In this document: positions 1 to 12,863 of the stretch, piece after piece
Layout of the letters: every line of letters starts with the position of its first letter
Numbering within the stretch: the first letter of the stretch is position 1
Source of the DNA: Paracentrotus lividus
Taxonomy: Eukaryota; Echinodermata; Echinoidea; Camarodonta; Echinidae
Length of the DNA stretch: 64,000 nucleotides
NCBI GenBank assembly: GCA_940671915.1
Contig: CALNVZ010003426.1
Location: 31,820,427 to 31,884,426, forward strand
Reading direction: 5' to 3'
Translations under genes and position numbers: made by a program
Notes under the pieces: model-generated
The model's database searches: none
Told to the model about the DNA's origin: nothing
The model's input: only the letters and a program-made list of their open reading frames with translations

Positions 1-240
1 GAATGTAATGAATGAAGACAATTTCATGAATAGCAATGAATGATAGAGAAGAAGGTGAAAGTCAAAGAAAATGGATGGAACAAAGCTGAACTAAAATACC
101 AAAGCTGATAGAAATAAGAGTCAACTAACAAAGGAAACCTAAATGACAATAAACAGTCCTACATATAAAATCCTTCTTAACAAAAATTGTCCTTCAATTT
201 TATAAATTCAATTAAAAAAAAAGTATGTGAATTTTTCGAT
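1..240. other. Left edge, no gene seen
   Basis: AT-rich sequence with loosely repeated gaatga words. I see no coding pattern or element ends. It leads directly into the satellite. Confidence 0.5.
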
Positions 241-3200
241 ACTCTACCAGTTTAATTATTTAGGGTCACAGAGACCCTCTATGATACTTTCTCCCGACCC
301 TTTAAATATTCATATAAAAGTGACTCTTCGAAAGATTACTTAGATTACCAAAAGAGGAGACATGCCGACTCTGTATTGTTACTTTTGCCGATCAATGAGG
401 ATCATAAAGGGTCAAAAGACTCTCCATATATTCTTTCCTGGACGCTTTTCAATAGTGCATATAAATCTGATCTTCGAAAGAGTTATTTCGAACCCAAAAA
501 GGCAGAAATCCCGACTCGAATGTTACTTTTCAAAATCATAGAATATAGGGGTCACAAAGACTCTCTATGATACTTTTTTCACCACTCTTTTAATAGTCAT
601 ATAAAAGTGACTCTCGAAAAAGTTATTTGGACACCAAAAAGAAGAAAAAATTACCGACCCTGATTGTTACTTTTGCCGATCATGAGGATCATAAAGCGCG
701 TCATAAAGACTCTCCGATGATATTCTTTTCGTTGACGCTTTTCCAATAGTCATATAAAAACTGACTCTGTCGAAAGAGTTATTTCCGACCACCAAAAAGA
801 GAAATCCCCGACCTCTGAATTATACTTTTTCAAAATCATGAGGAATATAGGGGTCACCAAAAGACTCTCTAATGATACTTTTCCCGACTCTTATAAAGCT
901 GACTCTTCGAAAAGAGTTATTTGCTACCACCAAAAAAGAGAAATCTCCACCCGATTGTTACTTTTTCCGATCATGAGATTATAAAGGCCGTCACAAAGAA
1001 TCATGTGATACCATTCCGACACTTTTCAATAGTCATAATTAAAACTGACTCTTTCGAAAGAGTTATTTCGAGTCACCACAAAAGGAGGGACAATCGCCAG
1101 ACTCTATATGTTTACTTTTTCAAAATCATGAGGAATATTTAAGTGGGTCACAAAGACTCTCTATGTAGCTACTTTTCTCCTTCGCGGACTTTTTGTTAAT
1201 TAGTCGTATCAAGTGGCAGAAATAGTGACGTCTTCTGACATGCACGCAGAGTTATTTGCGACACGAAGATGGAGAAATCCCGAACCCTGATTGTTACTGT
1301 GTTTCCGATCATGAGGATTATAAAGGCGTCACAAAGACTCTCCCATGATAACCCTTCCTGACACTTTTCAATAGTTCATATAAAAACTTGACTCTTCTGA
1401 AAGAGTTACTTAGTACACCGATAAGGAGACATGCCGACTCTATTGTTACTTTTTTCAAATTCATGAGGCATTATAGAGGGTCACAAAGACTCGCTATAGG
1501 ATACTTTTCTCCCACGTTTGTTTAATAGTCTATAAAAAGGTGGACACAATACTTTTCGAAAAAGTTATTTCGTGACACCAAAAAGAAGAAAAACCTGACC
1601 CTGATTGTTACTTTTGCCGATCATAGGATTATTTAAAGGTCATAAAGACTCTCCATGATACTCTTTGCCTGACGCTTTTCCAATATGTCATATAACACTG
1701 ACTCTTCGAAAGAGTGTATTTCGACACCAAAAAGATAAATCCCGACTCTGGAATGTTTACTTTTTCAATCATGAGGAATATAGGGGTTCACAAAGACTCC
1801 TATGATACTTTTCCCGACTCTTTTTAATAGTTCATATAAAAGTGACTCTCGAAAAGAGTTATTTGGACACAAAGAAGGAGAATATCCCGACCCTGACTGT
1901 TACTTTTTCGATCATGAGCGATTTAAAGGGTCACAAAACTCTCCATGATTACTCTATTCCTGACCACTTTCAATAGTCATATAAAAGTAGACTCTTCGAA
2001 AGAAGAGTTATTTAGACTCCAAAAAAAGAGACAAATGAACCGACCTATGATATACTTTTATTCAAATCAATGAGGATCATAAAGGTCAATAGACGACTCT
2101 CCATAATACTCTTCCTGAAACGCTTTTCAATAGTCATTTATTAAAAACTGAGACTTTACGATAAGTAATTTACTGACACCAAAAAAAGGAGAAATCCCCG
2201 AACTACGAATGATTACTTTAAATCATGAGTAATAAGGGTTCACAAAGGACTCTCATATAGAAAAAATAACTTCTTCCGACTCTATATTAATATTAATCAT
2301 AATAGTGACCTACTTCGAAAGAGATACTATTTGACACCAAAATGGAGAAATCACCGAACCCTAGATTGATTACTTTATCAGAATCAAGGAAATAATAAAA
2401 GGGTACCAAAAGACTCTCCATGATACCCTTTCCTGACACTTTTCATAGTCATATAAAAGGTGACTCTTTATGAAGAGTTACTTTAGACACCAGAAAGGAG
2501 ACATCCGACTACTGTGTTACTTTTTCAAATTATGAGCATTATAGAGGGTCACAAAGACTCGCTATGATACTTTTTCCCACTCTTTTTAATAGTCAATGAA
2601 AAGTGGACTCTTTGAAAGAGTTATTTGACACCAAAAAGAAGAGAAATACCGACCCTGATTGCTTTACTTTTGCAGATCATGAGGATCATAAAGGGTCATA
2701 GAGACTCTCCATGATACTCTTTCCATGACGCTTTTCAATAGTCTATATAACACTGATCTTCGAAAAGATTATTTCGACACCAAAAAGGAAAAATCCCGAC
2801 TGCTGAATGTTGACTTTTTTTCAAATCATGAGGATTATAGGGGTCACAAAGACTCTCTACGATACTTTTTCCCGATCTTTTTAATAGCAAGTATAAAAGT
2901 GACTCTAAAAGAGTTATTTGACACCAAAGGAGAAATCCCGACCTCTGATTGTTAGCTTATTTTCCGATCATGATGATTTTAAGGGTCACAAAGACTCTCC
3001 ATGATACTCTTGCGCTACCACTTTTCAACTAGTCATATAAAAGTGACCCTTCGAAAGAGTTATGCTAGACACCAAAAAGGAGACATGCCGACTCTGATTG
3101 TTACTTTTTCAAATCATGAGGATTATAGAGGGTCAAAGAGACTCTCTAAGATATCTTTCCCTGACTCTTTTCATAGTCATACAAATTGACCTCTTTCGAA

Positions 3201-3520
3201 AGAGTTATTTAGGACACCAAAAGGAGACATCCCGACTCTGATTGTTACTTTCTTGAATCATGAGGATTATAGCAGGGTCACAGGAGACTCTCTATGATAC
3301 CTTTTTCCCGACTCCTTTTATAGTCAAAATAAGATGTGACCCATAAAGGAGTCATGCTTACTCCAATAGAGGAAATCTGTTACTCTGATTAGCACTTGCA
3401 AAACCTCGAGTCCACAGTGGATCACGTAGACTCTGCATGGTGTATTATGCTGACTCCGTAGAGTCATGTCGACTCCTTCAGATAGGAAAATGTGACTCTT
3501 TATTGTAGTCTGGTCATCAC
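241..3520. repeat. Tandem satellite, ~147-bp unit in alternating dimers
   Basis: About 22 head-to-tail copies of a ~147-bp unit. Landmarks recur at similar spacing near 2613, 2761, 2908, 3052 and 3197, for example gaaagagttattt, gacaccaaaaagg and aatagtcatataaaa. Two versions alternate. One has gacgcttttcaatag with aaatcatgag; the other has cccgactctttttaatag with gatcatgagg. The higher-order unit is therefore about 294 bp. Copies from about 600 to 2,450 carry many one-base insertions and deletions, while copies from about 2,500 to 3,300 are cleaner. After 3,330 the repeat decays. Short open frames here are periodic by-products of the array. Confidence 0.9.
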
Positions 3521-4117
3521 GAGCCACTGATCGTGTCGCTTTGACACATTTTTTCTGTGTGTAGTATCACGATGGAATGTAACATTAATAAATGCCCTTT
3601 GGCTATCGAGTTAGTCTCCATTTCAGGAGAGACTTTAATTTGTGACCAAGTTCAAGGCAAAAACTTTTGCCAATCTGATCAAACAATCCAAATAATATTT
3701 TGGAGTTGGAATTTACAACTAATATTAGTGCTTGTGCTACAACTACCAACCAGAACAATGCGACCGGTTAGCGTTTGCCGTTAGGCAAGTAAGGATAATA
3801 ATTATCAAAAAACGTTTAGTTTAATTATCTATTCTCATAATATATGTAAAATAATATAAGCTCTATTTACCCCCTCCCCAAAAAACAACGAATATTAGGA
3901 GTTTTCTTCAATGGGCCAGTCTAAATTGTATTACGGAGGGGGGGGGGGGGTGTTTGTAAATGCAGATAAGTTAACGCTGATAATAAGGCTAGGACCTGCC
4001 CGTACAGCGTGTCACTAAATACAAGCTAACACTCACTTTGGAGGTCTATATAATGAAGTATGAAGATATTCGTCTAACGTAGATGTGAACATACTGATAT
4101 TTATACCCTTGAACTAA
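3521..4117. other. Intergenic, no gene seen
   Basis: Unique-looking AT-rich DNA with a run of G near 3937-3950. A 75-codon open frame at 3557-3784 shows no family pattern and has no supporting splice context. Confidence 0.5.
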
Positions 4118-4118
4118 A

Positions 4119-4273
4119 CATTGGCAGATCCAGGCAGGGGCTCAAGGGACTTGTGCCCCCTGTGCTTTGAAAATAGTTTGTTGACTGTACATGTTAAAAG
4201 TCAATATTTTTTGCGGTGCCACCCCCCCCCCTCCCACCCCGGCTGTATTTTTAAATCCTGGAACCGCCACTCC
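4119..4273. mobile_element. Short MITE-like element with imperfect inverted ends
   Basis: The left end ttggcagatccagg is matched in reverse by cctggaaccgccactcc at the right end. The interior contains a C tract. Similar ends (tggatccaggattt) occur near 4338 and (ggcggatccacg) near 60211, which suggests one dispersed family of non-autonomous DNA elements. The class is not assigned. Confidence 0.5.
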
Positions 4274-4830
4274 CAAAAGTGATGATAAAAGGGAAAATGG
4301 GGTTCTATGATCTGTAGAGGATAATGAGGAGTCAGCAATGATGGATCCAGGATTTAAATTGGGGAGGGGGGGGGGGGGGGGGGCAGCGCGAAAATCTGAA
4401 AAGTAGGGGGGCACATGAAATTTTTCGATTTTAACAGGTAGAGTGTCAAATAGAGGTTAAAAGATAGAGGGAATAGAAAAAAAAATATATCATTTCCGTT
4501 GGAAGATAGTTGGGCGAAGAAAGAGGCAGAAAGAGAGAGAGAGAGAGATAGAGAGAGAGAAAGCGAGACAGTCAGAGAGAGATAGAAAAGGGGTAGGTGG
4601 GATGGAGAGGGAGACAAGGGGGTGAAAGGAACCTTAATGGATTCGAGAGAGTGGGGTATATATACATGGAGATGGAGACGTGCAAAAGGATGATAGGCAT
4701 CAATAGACAAACATGATTGTCTAAAAACAACACTTGAGAGAGAGAGAGAGAATGAGGTGTTTCTTAGTTTGATGAGTAGGCCTATGCTTCGTCTTATTGG
4801 TGGAATTACCACCACGTTACACACGCTGAT
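4274..4830. repeat. Low-complexity region: poly-G tract and GA-rich repeats
   Basis: A G-rich run at about 4361-4383 is followed by GA-rich repeats (4528-4575 and 4735-4752). The long open frame read on the minus strand here is serine/leucine-rich only because of the CT repeat, so I do not call a gene. Confidence 0.7.
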
Positions 4831-6381
4831 ACACCATTTTACGGACTATAGACTGATTATTTCCCTTCTCTCCTTCCCTTTCTCAAAAACACATCCCATT
4901 TCTAACCTTTTCATTTCCTATCATTGAACGTAATGCGACGACTTTTGTAAGGTGTCCTTAAGGGCAAGCAACACAATCAAAACAAGTCACATGGGAGCGC
5001 GTTACGCCTAATGGAACACAGCAGATTGAATGACATGCTATGTTACACTTCGAGGACACCATAGACGTTATTCGTAAGATAGTGCGATAGTTTCCCCTTG
5101 GGCTACGTCTGTAGTTACCCGGGCGCCCCGGCCCTATTAATTTGGAATTCGAGCTTTGGGGGTGACAGGGACGCTGGTTTATGAAGCATCTTTGACTGGA
5201 GTGTGACTATTGAATATGTATAGCCACCTGGTTAACAAAATGACATGTTTTTCTTGCAAATTTACATCACCAAACTCATTATAGGACACAGCCCTATTAA
5301 TCTTTTCTCTCCCCCTTTTTTAGGCCTCCTAGGCATAGGTCTGCATATAAGTAAATTTGCATATTTTGTGTTGTTCTCTTTTATCAATTTTTGTATTTTA
5401 TTATACTTGATTGCATTTCACTTAAGCTTATATCTAATTATATTAAAAACAAAGCCGGATGATAAGCAACAGCCAACAGGTAGGGGCCTACGAACATGAC
5501 TAACATGTAACTTTGCGGATAGAGCTGGCAACTCATCATTGTATGCATCATCTTAAATACTGTTAACTACGCAAAACACAATCATTTTTTATACTTATTT
5601 ATTCGGTATAAACCACCAATACAAAAGTATAAAATTATTATGTTTGAATTTCAATTGGAAACATAGCAGAAACATAATGGAATAGCAATAACAATTACAA
5701 AACATTGCATGTAATACAGAAACACAAAAGAACAATAATTGTTGAGACAATATTCTGAATATTCTGAAAAAAAGAGAATACATAACAAGAAAAATGGAAA
5801 AAAAAATTATGATCAGAAACATATTGAATAATTTCAATTCATTCATTGTAGCTACGTTGAAATTTTAAAAATTAAGAATAGCAATAAAATCACCTGTGCA
5901 TTCATATCATAAAATCCATATATATAACCATAAACCATAAACATGATGAAAATGAGAAATTTAGGGAATATACAATAAACAACAAGTGGGAGAAAATGCA
6001 TCTCGTAAGTGACGTCACAAAAATCAAAACTTTAATTATTCATAATATCGTTGTCCTTTGATGGATATTTTATTTTCTACAATCCTTCAAAGATCATAAT
6101 GAGTGTTTTTAATTGACTAATGATGGCTGCTATTTTGGACTGGGAAGCTGCGGTGTAGAGTATACGACTGAATAACCTCATCTTATCTCATCATTGTTTG
6201 AATGTTTTGAAGATAATGTGACTTTTTTTATACCAGAGACAAAAATAATCATATCATATTGGATTGTGACTATCAAGCAGATACCATGACATTAGCCACG
6301 GCGACAATTGCTCCGCTATAAATTCAATACACAAATCGAATAACTATAACTTCAACGTAGATGGACTTGACACTTTACTCT
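4831..6381. other. Intergenic, no gene seen
   Basis: AT-rich DNA. Around 6005-6060 is a fragment (gtgacgtcacaaaaatcaaa) resembling the inner arms of the fold-back element at 26,876-27,377, so it may be a relic of that family. Open frames at 5245 and 5595 are hydrophobic by base composition and lack any recognisable domain. Confidence 0.45.
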
Positions 6382-6413
6382 ACCCTAAACCTAACCCTAA
6401 CCCTAAACCTAAC
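6382..6413. repeat. Interstitial telomere-like tract
   Basis: Imperfect CCCTAA units (accctaaacctaacccta and continuing) for about 30 bp. This is the C-rich strand of the TTAGGG repeat found at metazoan telomeres. It is short and internal, so not a chromosome end. Confidence 0.75.
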
Positions 6414-6550
6414 ATAAAACCCTATTGCAAACTTAAAGACCCTGGACTTAGTAAATACAACCTTACATCGATTTAAAGCTAAGTAGGTGTATATCATAAA
6501 TACCCCAAAACAAAAATCGATTTTCATAACAGTATTCATAAAATAATGAT

Positions 6551-7066
6551 CGAACCACAACCAGGCCATCCCTCCCAAATACTCGACAAATTACCCCTTA
6601 TCTATAAGTGCAGGTGATGACGTCAAAGGATGTTAATGGAATGCTACATCCCTCCGGCGGCCAGCATGATCCGGTGTTCGCCTTTTAGCATGTTTAGGGT
6701 GGTATCTCACTTCCGGTAGACGTCTCGAGGGACAGAGATAGAAATTCGTCGTGCGCGAGTAAAAAGTATTATTACAGACGTCTCTAATACTTTTTATCCG
6801 TTGCGGAGACGAAATTTTCTATTCTGTCCGGAGACGTCTCCCGCGAAGTGAGATACACCCTAAGAAAACACGTATGATTGCTATGTCAAGAACAATAGAC
6901 CTCATGTGTGCTAGAATTCTATTGTTATGAAATGAAAGAGCAAATTCAATCGTGCCTGGCTATCAGGTGGTTGTAGCATTCCGTTTACATCCTTTGACGT
7001 CACCACCCGCGCCATTAAGGAAGGGGTAATTTTTATACTTGGGAGGGGTGGCCTGGTCGAGGTTCG
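6551..7066. mobile_element. Fold-back element, with another nested inside
   Basis: The outer arms of about 100 bp include ccaggccatccctccc on the left, answered by gggaggggtggcctgg on the right. Both arms carry the dyad gatgacgtcaaagga / tcctttgacgtcacc. Within it lies a second palindromic element at 6694-6863. No coding content. It looks like a non-autonomous DNA element. Confidence 0.7.
6694..6863. mobile_element. Inner fold-back element nested in the 6.55-7.07 kb element
   Basis: The ends ttagggtggtatctcac and gtgagatacaccctaa are inverted copies. The arms stay complementary almost to the centre, including gacgtctc and gagacgtc. The nesting shows that it inserted after the outer element. 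Confidence 0.7.
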
Positions 7067-10000
7067 TTCATCTTTTTAATGAAATACTTTCTAGATGGAC
7101 AATAAAAACGCTTAAATTTGGAATTGTTGTATTATTTAGCTTTCGTTTTATAAGTAATTTGGCTATTTAATTTTTCGGTCCGGTCAGGGACTTTAACCTT
7201 ATAGGCATATCTTAGACGAAATAAAGGAGCAATAATTGTCGGAGGGGAAAATGTCGTGTCACCATCAATCAGTACAACCTCAGTTGGTTGTCAAAATGCC
7301 CAGATTAAAAGTAATGTAATGACGCCCCGGATCATTCTGACATGAAACTATTATGTCCGTATTCGTGATGAGGCAGATGGAGAATCATAAATTTATTGTA
7401 GAATCTGAAATAAAAGATTGATTGATTGAATATAACATCGGTACCAATCTGTTTGTAGAGATCGTATTATGTAGACCATAATGAATTGAAGAACTCGAAA
7501 ATATAACATGAAATCGATAATTATACCAATTTTCCATGTACAGTGAACAGATGGACAAATAAAGAAATTGAAATTAGAAATCAGTATTTTATTTTGTATA
7601 TTATGGATAATGGGTTGTAGTCCGAAAACAAATCCGAACAAAAAAAGAAAAGAAAAATGCAACAAAACAAAAATCTGGTCGTTAACACCCCCACCCCCTC
7701 CCAAACAAACACCCGTTCCCTAGTTTTAACGAATCGATGCGGACAATCGATTATAAAAATGAAATATTATATTAACAAATTCTTTTAAATAAAACTTTTC
7801 AATGGTACAATATGTTTGCACTGTCGTGTTCAGCATTTGTGAACACCTTATTTTGAAAATAATAAACATAGGGGCACAAAGCATGCAGCTTCACTTTAAG
7901 GGCATCAATTACAGTAATGTGCGTATATTAGTTTCCCCTTTTGTATTAAACACATGTCCCAGTAAAAAGTAATATTCACATAGTATTGTATGGGGGAAAA
8001 TATGTTAACTGAAACTAAAAGTAACGTTGTATACCACTTTTAGCAACTAGACATTTTTTCCCCATTAATCTACAAACCTGACTAAATGGCACGTCCTCGC
8101 TGTCCCATTATGGTATTTAGTGTTATATGCTATAGATGGCGCTCTTCGACCTATGACATTAAGCCGGGTCAAATGCCAAAGGAAATTTTTTTTTCCTCCA
8201 AAAGAAACCCATTAAACTCAAAATTATCGAAAAAGAAAGACATTTTAATACTGGCTTGAGCAAAGTAACGGCAACGTTGTTAGTATAAAACAAAAAACCC
8301 CAAAAGCTTTATCAAATTTTCTGCAAAATCCAACGCATGACCATTGTGACCATGTTATAACAGACTCGAATCCTGTACATTCCACGACTCTTGGACGCAC
8401 AATAACGGGACCTGCAACCGGTTGTCACACTTCTCATTATCGAAGAACTATGCTTTTTTTGTTTCCTTTTTTTTTCCTCTTCAATTATTAATGTTAATTA
8501 TTCTCTGAGGCTGTTTGTAAATAGAGAGATATTCATAGTACTAGGGATGTCCACTAAAATTTAAAGTTATTTTTAAGTTGTTCTTGCTAGGCTTATTGGA
8601 TAGAGCATTTTTAAAAGAAACATATTGGTACTTGGATGTTCCATTTCAAAGATATGACCCAAAGAGTGTCTCAAATTACCAATGAGCTGCTAGAACAACT
8701 GCTCAGACAAAGCCAGAAAATGCAATAAGAGCTCAAGTTTATTGTCCTTTTGTCTTTGATTTATTGAACCAAATCATACCAAACATTTTCTATGTGTGTA
8801 TCAACATGAAATGAGATTATAGTAACATAATTGGGGCGTATGAGTAGATTATACCATAGACGTAACACAGTTACGTCTATGATTATACAAAACGTTATGG
8901 CAGTACAAAACTGATGGTTTGACATGTATGTTTAATACCGTATGTGATCCAATGTGACCACCGTGGAAAAATACTCATAGGGCATATGTTTCAGTAGGAA
9001 CACCCTAGACAATAGGCTATTTCATGGTGGTGTGGCTCAGAGCTGAGTGTTAGACAGGGTAGAGTAATTTTAATGCCCAGTGGTAAACATTGTTCTTTGT
9101 TTTTCACCCCAATACATTTTTTGTTTAAAAATAGTTAAATTTTATAGATATCCACTTTTCCTTATCTGAATCTATTCCAATCATGAGAAATTCCAGTGAT
9201 AACACACATCACACAGAAGCATCACTTTGAACACGCTGTATTTTTTTCATATCAATTTTTTCAACAGGAAAAGTTGATCACCTGCTGATGTATTTTCTAA
9301 GGAAGAAACTGACCAATTAGGAATAAAAATGATTGATATTTACCACTGGCCAAAGGACAATTTCGAAAGCTGTTTTTTAATGAAAATTTTGCTATTTCTC
9401 TGCCTGTGTATTATTGAGTAGGCAGTGCATGGGATATTGTTTGCATTGTAAATGCATGGGTGACTACATCCATACAGTGAAGTGGAAACCGTTCTAGTGG
9501 CTTTTTGCTTTTGTGTGGCCATCCCTAATAGTACGGAGTTTGATCAAACAGCAAGGCGAAGTTTACAACATTTGGCGTTTTGCTTTGTTTGGGAACATGG
9601 AAAAAAATAAATAAAAAATAAGTGGGCAGTGCCGCCTCTGTATTTAGATCGTACGATCCACGGTATAGGGCACATTATGAGTAAATCATTAATTTGCTAG
9701 CGTTGTATTATTTGCAGGCCTAGGCCTAAAGATGCAGACAGTCTTGCCTATGTAATAAGAATATTCATGTAAAATAATGAAATTAATGACTGTTCTTCTG
9801 TGAAGAACAAATAAATGATCCAATTTCCATTTTATTCTGATTTGTGAGTTAAAACGATTTTCATCGCCGTTTTTTTTTTTTGTTTTTTGTGTTTGTTTGT
9901 TTGATATACGATTTGTATGATTTTTAATGAGCGTTCATTGAACACGTATTATCAGCACGTGCTCTCTACTGGCACTGTCACTTAGTTTTGAACAGCGCCA

Positions 10001-11016
10001 GCTATGGAATGGAAATAAATTTAAAAGGTGCTATCCAAATTAGCGGAATTATTTGAATCGGAATGATTTAGGTAATTCTAAAAGCCTAGGTACAAAGATT
10101 CCTTCAACTAAAACATGAAAAATAATTGAGATGACTCACTTCATAATCAATTTACCATGTTTATGCAAATTCATTGGTCGGTAACACACGGAACCAGATA
10201 AAAAAAAAAAAAAAAAAAAAATTCAAACTTTGGCTATGTTTACAAAATGCTATGAATATAAACGTGCATAATTGTATCCAATTAAACATGTAATAAACAT
10301 TGTAACTTGTAGGACAAATTTTGGAGCAAATACAACATCAAATTTCTTGGCAAGGCGTAGCGATATCTTGTCTCAAAAGATTCTTCTGATAAATCAAAAG
10401 AAACATAATGCAACACACAAAAAATTGTAAAAATATATTTCTTTTATTTCATTAAACAAAAGGTGGGAGGGTGAGTATTAATACTTCATTATTTTACATT
10501 GGCTCAGTGAGACTTAGAAATTTTAAGACGAAGAATTTTTTTGGGAAAGTTCGGGATATTTTCACCAAAGGCTAATGAAACAGAAACTGTAAACTTCTTG
10601 GTTAGACCCTATATGGCAAACCTTAAAGAAATTTGTTGAAAAATAGCATTCTTAGGTCATATCGTGTATAATTCACATCTCTTCTTGTGTGTGTGTGCAC
10701 TCAGTGTGTAGGCCAACAAAGTCAATGAAAGTGGAAGGATGTCACCAGCACTGACGAAATAAATGGCAGTGAATGGACTGGTGACTTATTCCAGGTTATA
10801 TTAATGTCCATTTGGCCCATATGTTGTTTTTTCATGAATATTAATGAGTCCATGATGTTACATGATCTTGAAACGACCTTTGACATCATTTGCACAAAGT
10901 TCATTTGTTACCCTTTAAGGCGATATATGACCCGTTAAAACCCACTCACACGACTTGACACAAAATAAGTTGAAAACTTGGAAAATCGACTTTTGGACCA
11001 ATTACACTGTCCGTCA
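7067..11016. other. Intergenic, no gene seen
   Basis: About 4 kb of AT-rich DNA. It has a small perfect hairpin near 8854-8881 (catagacgtaac / gttacgtctatg) and a poly-A run at about 10,200-10,222. No open frame shows domain-like sequence, and I found no exon chain. Confidence 0.5.
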
Positions 11017-11415
11017 TAAAGGTGGAATATTTTTTTGCCGCTATAGCGACATGATTTTGCTCTGGCTTTAATTTCTTGAATATGTTAGTCCCTGTTTTTA
11101 ATTTTCGGGACCCTGGCTATATTTTGAACATTCTCGCAACCCTTCACGGGGATGTTTTTCCCAAAAATTTGGTCAACTCCCATGATGCCCATTTTTTACA
11201 TTTTTTCTCATTTTGGGGCCCCTTTTTCACACGGCCGATCAAGCCCCCCCCTCAATCCTACCACTAGGAAACGCGGAAAGGTGTATAGATTGTCTATATT
11301 GGTTTTTAAATTAAATCTATATTCATAGGGAAAGGCTTAGGTCTCTTGTCTGGGGGAGGGCTTGGAATAAAAAGTGTGATTGGTGAAAATTCGGAATATT
11401 TTTTTCCACCTTTAT
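11017..11415. mobile_element. DNA element with short terminal inverted repeats
   Basis: It begins cataaaggtggaatat and ends with the inverted counterpart ccacctttatg. A diverged copy of its left part lies in the opposite orientation at about 11,881-12,172. The copies share words such as ctggctatat and ttttctcattttgggg. Non-autonomous; the class is unclear. Confidence 0.6.
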
Positions 11416-11701
11416 GCTAGAAACAAAAGAAGTGAAAAACAACCTTTAACCCTTAATTATTATCATTTCCCCCTAACTTTCTTTTTAGCCTTGATGACAA
11501 AGTTGTAAATGGTAACTATTGATAATATTTTATTTTGATTTAGGGCCTGTCTGGCTGATATTTTACAATACAATTTAGGGAAGATAAAAATTTCCATGGT
11601 GTAAAAATGAAATTAATGTTGAACCCCAATCAAAATAAATTTTGACCCCTCCCCTAGACAAACGAGTCCAGCCTTATATTAACCATATAACTAGATTTAA
11701 C

Positions 11702-11880
11702 TTAACCACTTGGCTGCGGACCACGTAATATTACGTGCTTGGCGTTTGTACACTGTGCGCGGACAACGTAATATTACGTGATCATGCTATTGTCTGAGCT
11801 TTGTCTGCTTTGACACACCAGCGCCAAGCTGGTCATACCCGTACTGTGCAATAAAATCCATGCAGCAGTCAAGTGGTTAA
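11702..11880 (+). mobile_element. TTAA-flanked MITE, copy 1
   Basis: Bounded by TTAA on both sides with inverted ends ccacttggctgc and caagtgg. It contains the 16-bp palindrome cacgtaatattacgtg, and a second similar one near 11,767. Two further copies lie at 31,014-31,182 and 34,754-34,895. TTAA target duplication is the hallmark of piggyBac-type transposition, so a piggyBac-like non-autonomous family is the best guess. Confidence 0.85.
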
Positions 11881-12172
11881 AGAACAGTAACAGTTCTAAA
11901 GCTCAAACGTGTTTCCTTGGGGTAGGACTGGGGGCGCCTTGGTGGGTCGCGTAAACAAAAAGGGGCCCCCAAAATGAGAAAAAAATTACGATAATGTCCA
12001 TCTTCGAGAGGTGACAAACTTTTTGGAAGCAAAATCCCCGGGAAGGATCGAGGGAACGTCCAAGATATAGCCAGGATCCCAGAAAGTGGAAGCGGTGACC
12101 AACACATTTAAGAAATTAAAGCCGGCGCAACATAACGTTGCTGGAGCCAGAAAAAAATATTCCACCTTTATC
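11881..12172 (-). mobile_element. Diverged inverted copy of the 11.0-kb DNA element
   Basis: Read on the minus strand from 12,172 it starts with ataaaggtggaatat and follows the left part of the 11,017 element, with many substitutions and small gaps. Its far end abuts the TTAA MITE, so that insertion may have split or truncated it. Open frames on both strands here come from this repeat. Confidence 0.6.
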
Positions 12173-12539
12173 AGGCGCGGATCCAAGAAAATCGAATTGA
12201 ATGCATGTCGGGGGCCCAATTGTCTGGGGACAAAAGCGGCTCTATTATGTTTACGCATGGGCCCAATAAGTTCATTGTGTGACTTGGGTCTGCGTCCGCT
12301 ACTGCTTTATGACGAACATTGTAGCTTGAACTTGCCCTAGCAATCCAGATACAGATGGTTCACATTTTATTTACATTGTTCGTTTGAGTGAATCCCTTTG
12401 TTCAACCTGATGAGGTATGTTAGGCATTCCATGGGACAATACCCGCACGGTCATTGAAGCAGCTTTTGTGGGTGTAGAATGCATACGATTACAACCACAC
12501 ATTAGCGTGGTCATATTCATGAACTCTGCCTGCGTGGGT

Positions 12540-12547
12540 TTATATCA
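12540..12547 (+). promoter_or_regulatory. Possible TATA box of the large gene
   Basis: The sequence tttatatcac lies about 135 bases before the start codon of the large gene. Initiation about 30 bases downstream would give a ~105-base 5' leader containing a two-codon upstream frame (atgagttaa at 12,609). Position and AT-rich context are the only support. Confidence 0.3.
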
Positions 12548-12675
12548 CATCATTCGCGCCGCTCACATAAGCCAGAGCTGGGCTCTACCATTTTCTCTCT
12601 TTTCGTTCATGAGTTAATTTTGCTTTTATAATTTCTATGATTTAAGCTGGGTAGAGCAAACTCCAATCTTTCACC

Positions 12676-12863
12676 ATGTCCCATGTTACCGTTGCTTTCT
12701 TTCTGTTTGTCTGCGGGGCTGGTATTTTGTTCAACTTTTCAGATGGCGTAGCACTGATGCCAGAAATGTCGGTAAACCTCGCGCAAGCTGTAGATGCCGA
12801 GATGAAGGCACACCTGATTCGAATGGATCTCCGTGCAGAAGATCTGCATAAAATTAATAGAAG
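12676..12863 (+). CDS. Exon 1: start codon and signal peptide
   Basis: The ATG is preceded by ttcacc. The first ~25 residues form a typical signal peptide (MSHVTVAFFLFVCGAG then a hydrophobic stretch, with likely cleavage near DGVA). The remainder is charged and helical-looking (AEMKAHLIRMDLRAEDLHK). The donor is aag|gtaagtg and the exon ends in phase 2. The hydrophobic start and the clean join to exon 2 support this ATG. Confidence 0.85.

Noticed and set aside
376-3189. Short open frames in the satellite
   Set aside because: They recur with the repeat period and shift with its indels; no gene.
4142-4824. Minus-strand 90- and 156-codon frames
   Set aside because: Made of GA/CT and poly-G low-complexity sequence.
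11986-12340. Open frames on both strands before the large gene
   Set aside because: They fall in the inverted copy of the 11.0-kb element; similar frames appear in the other copy.
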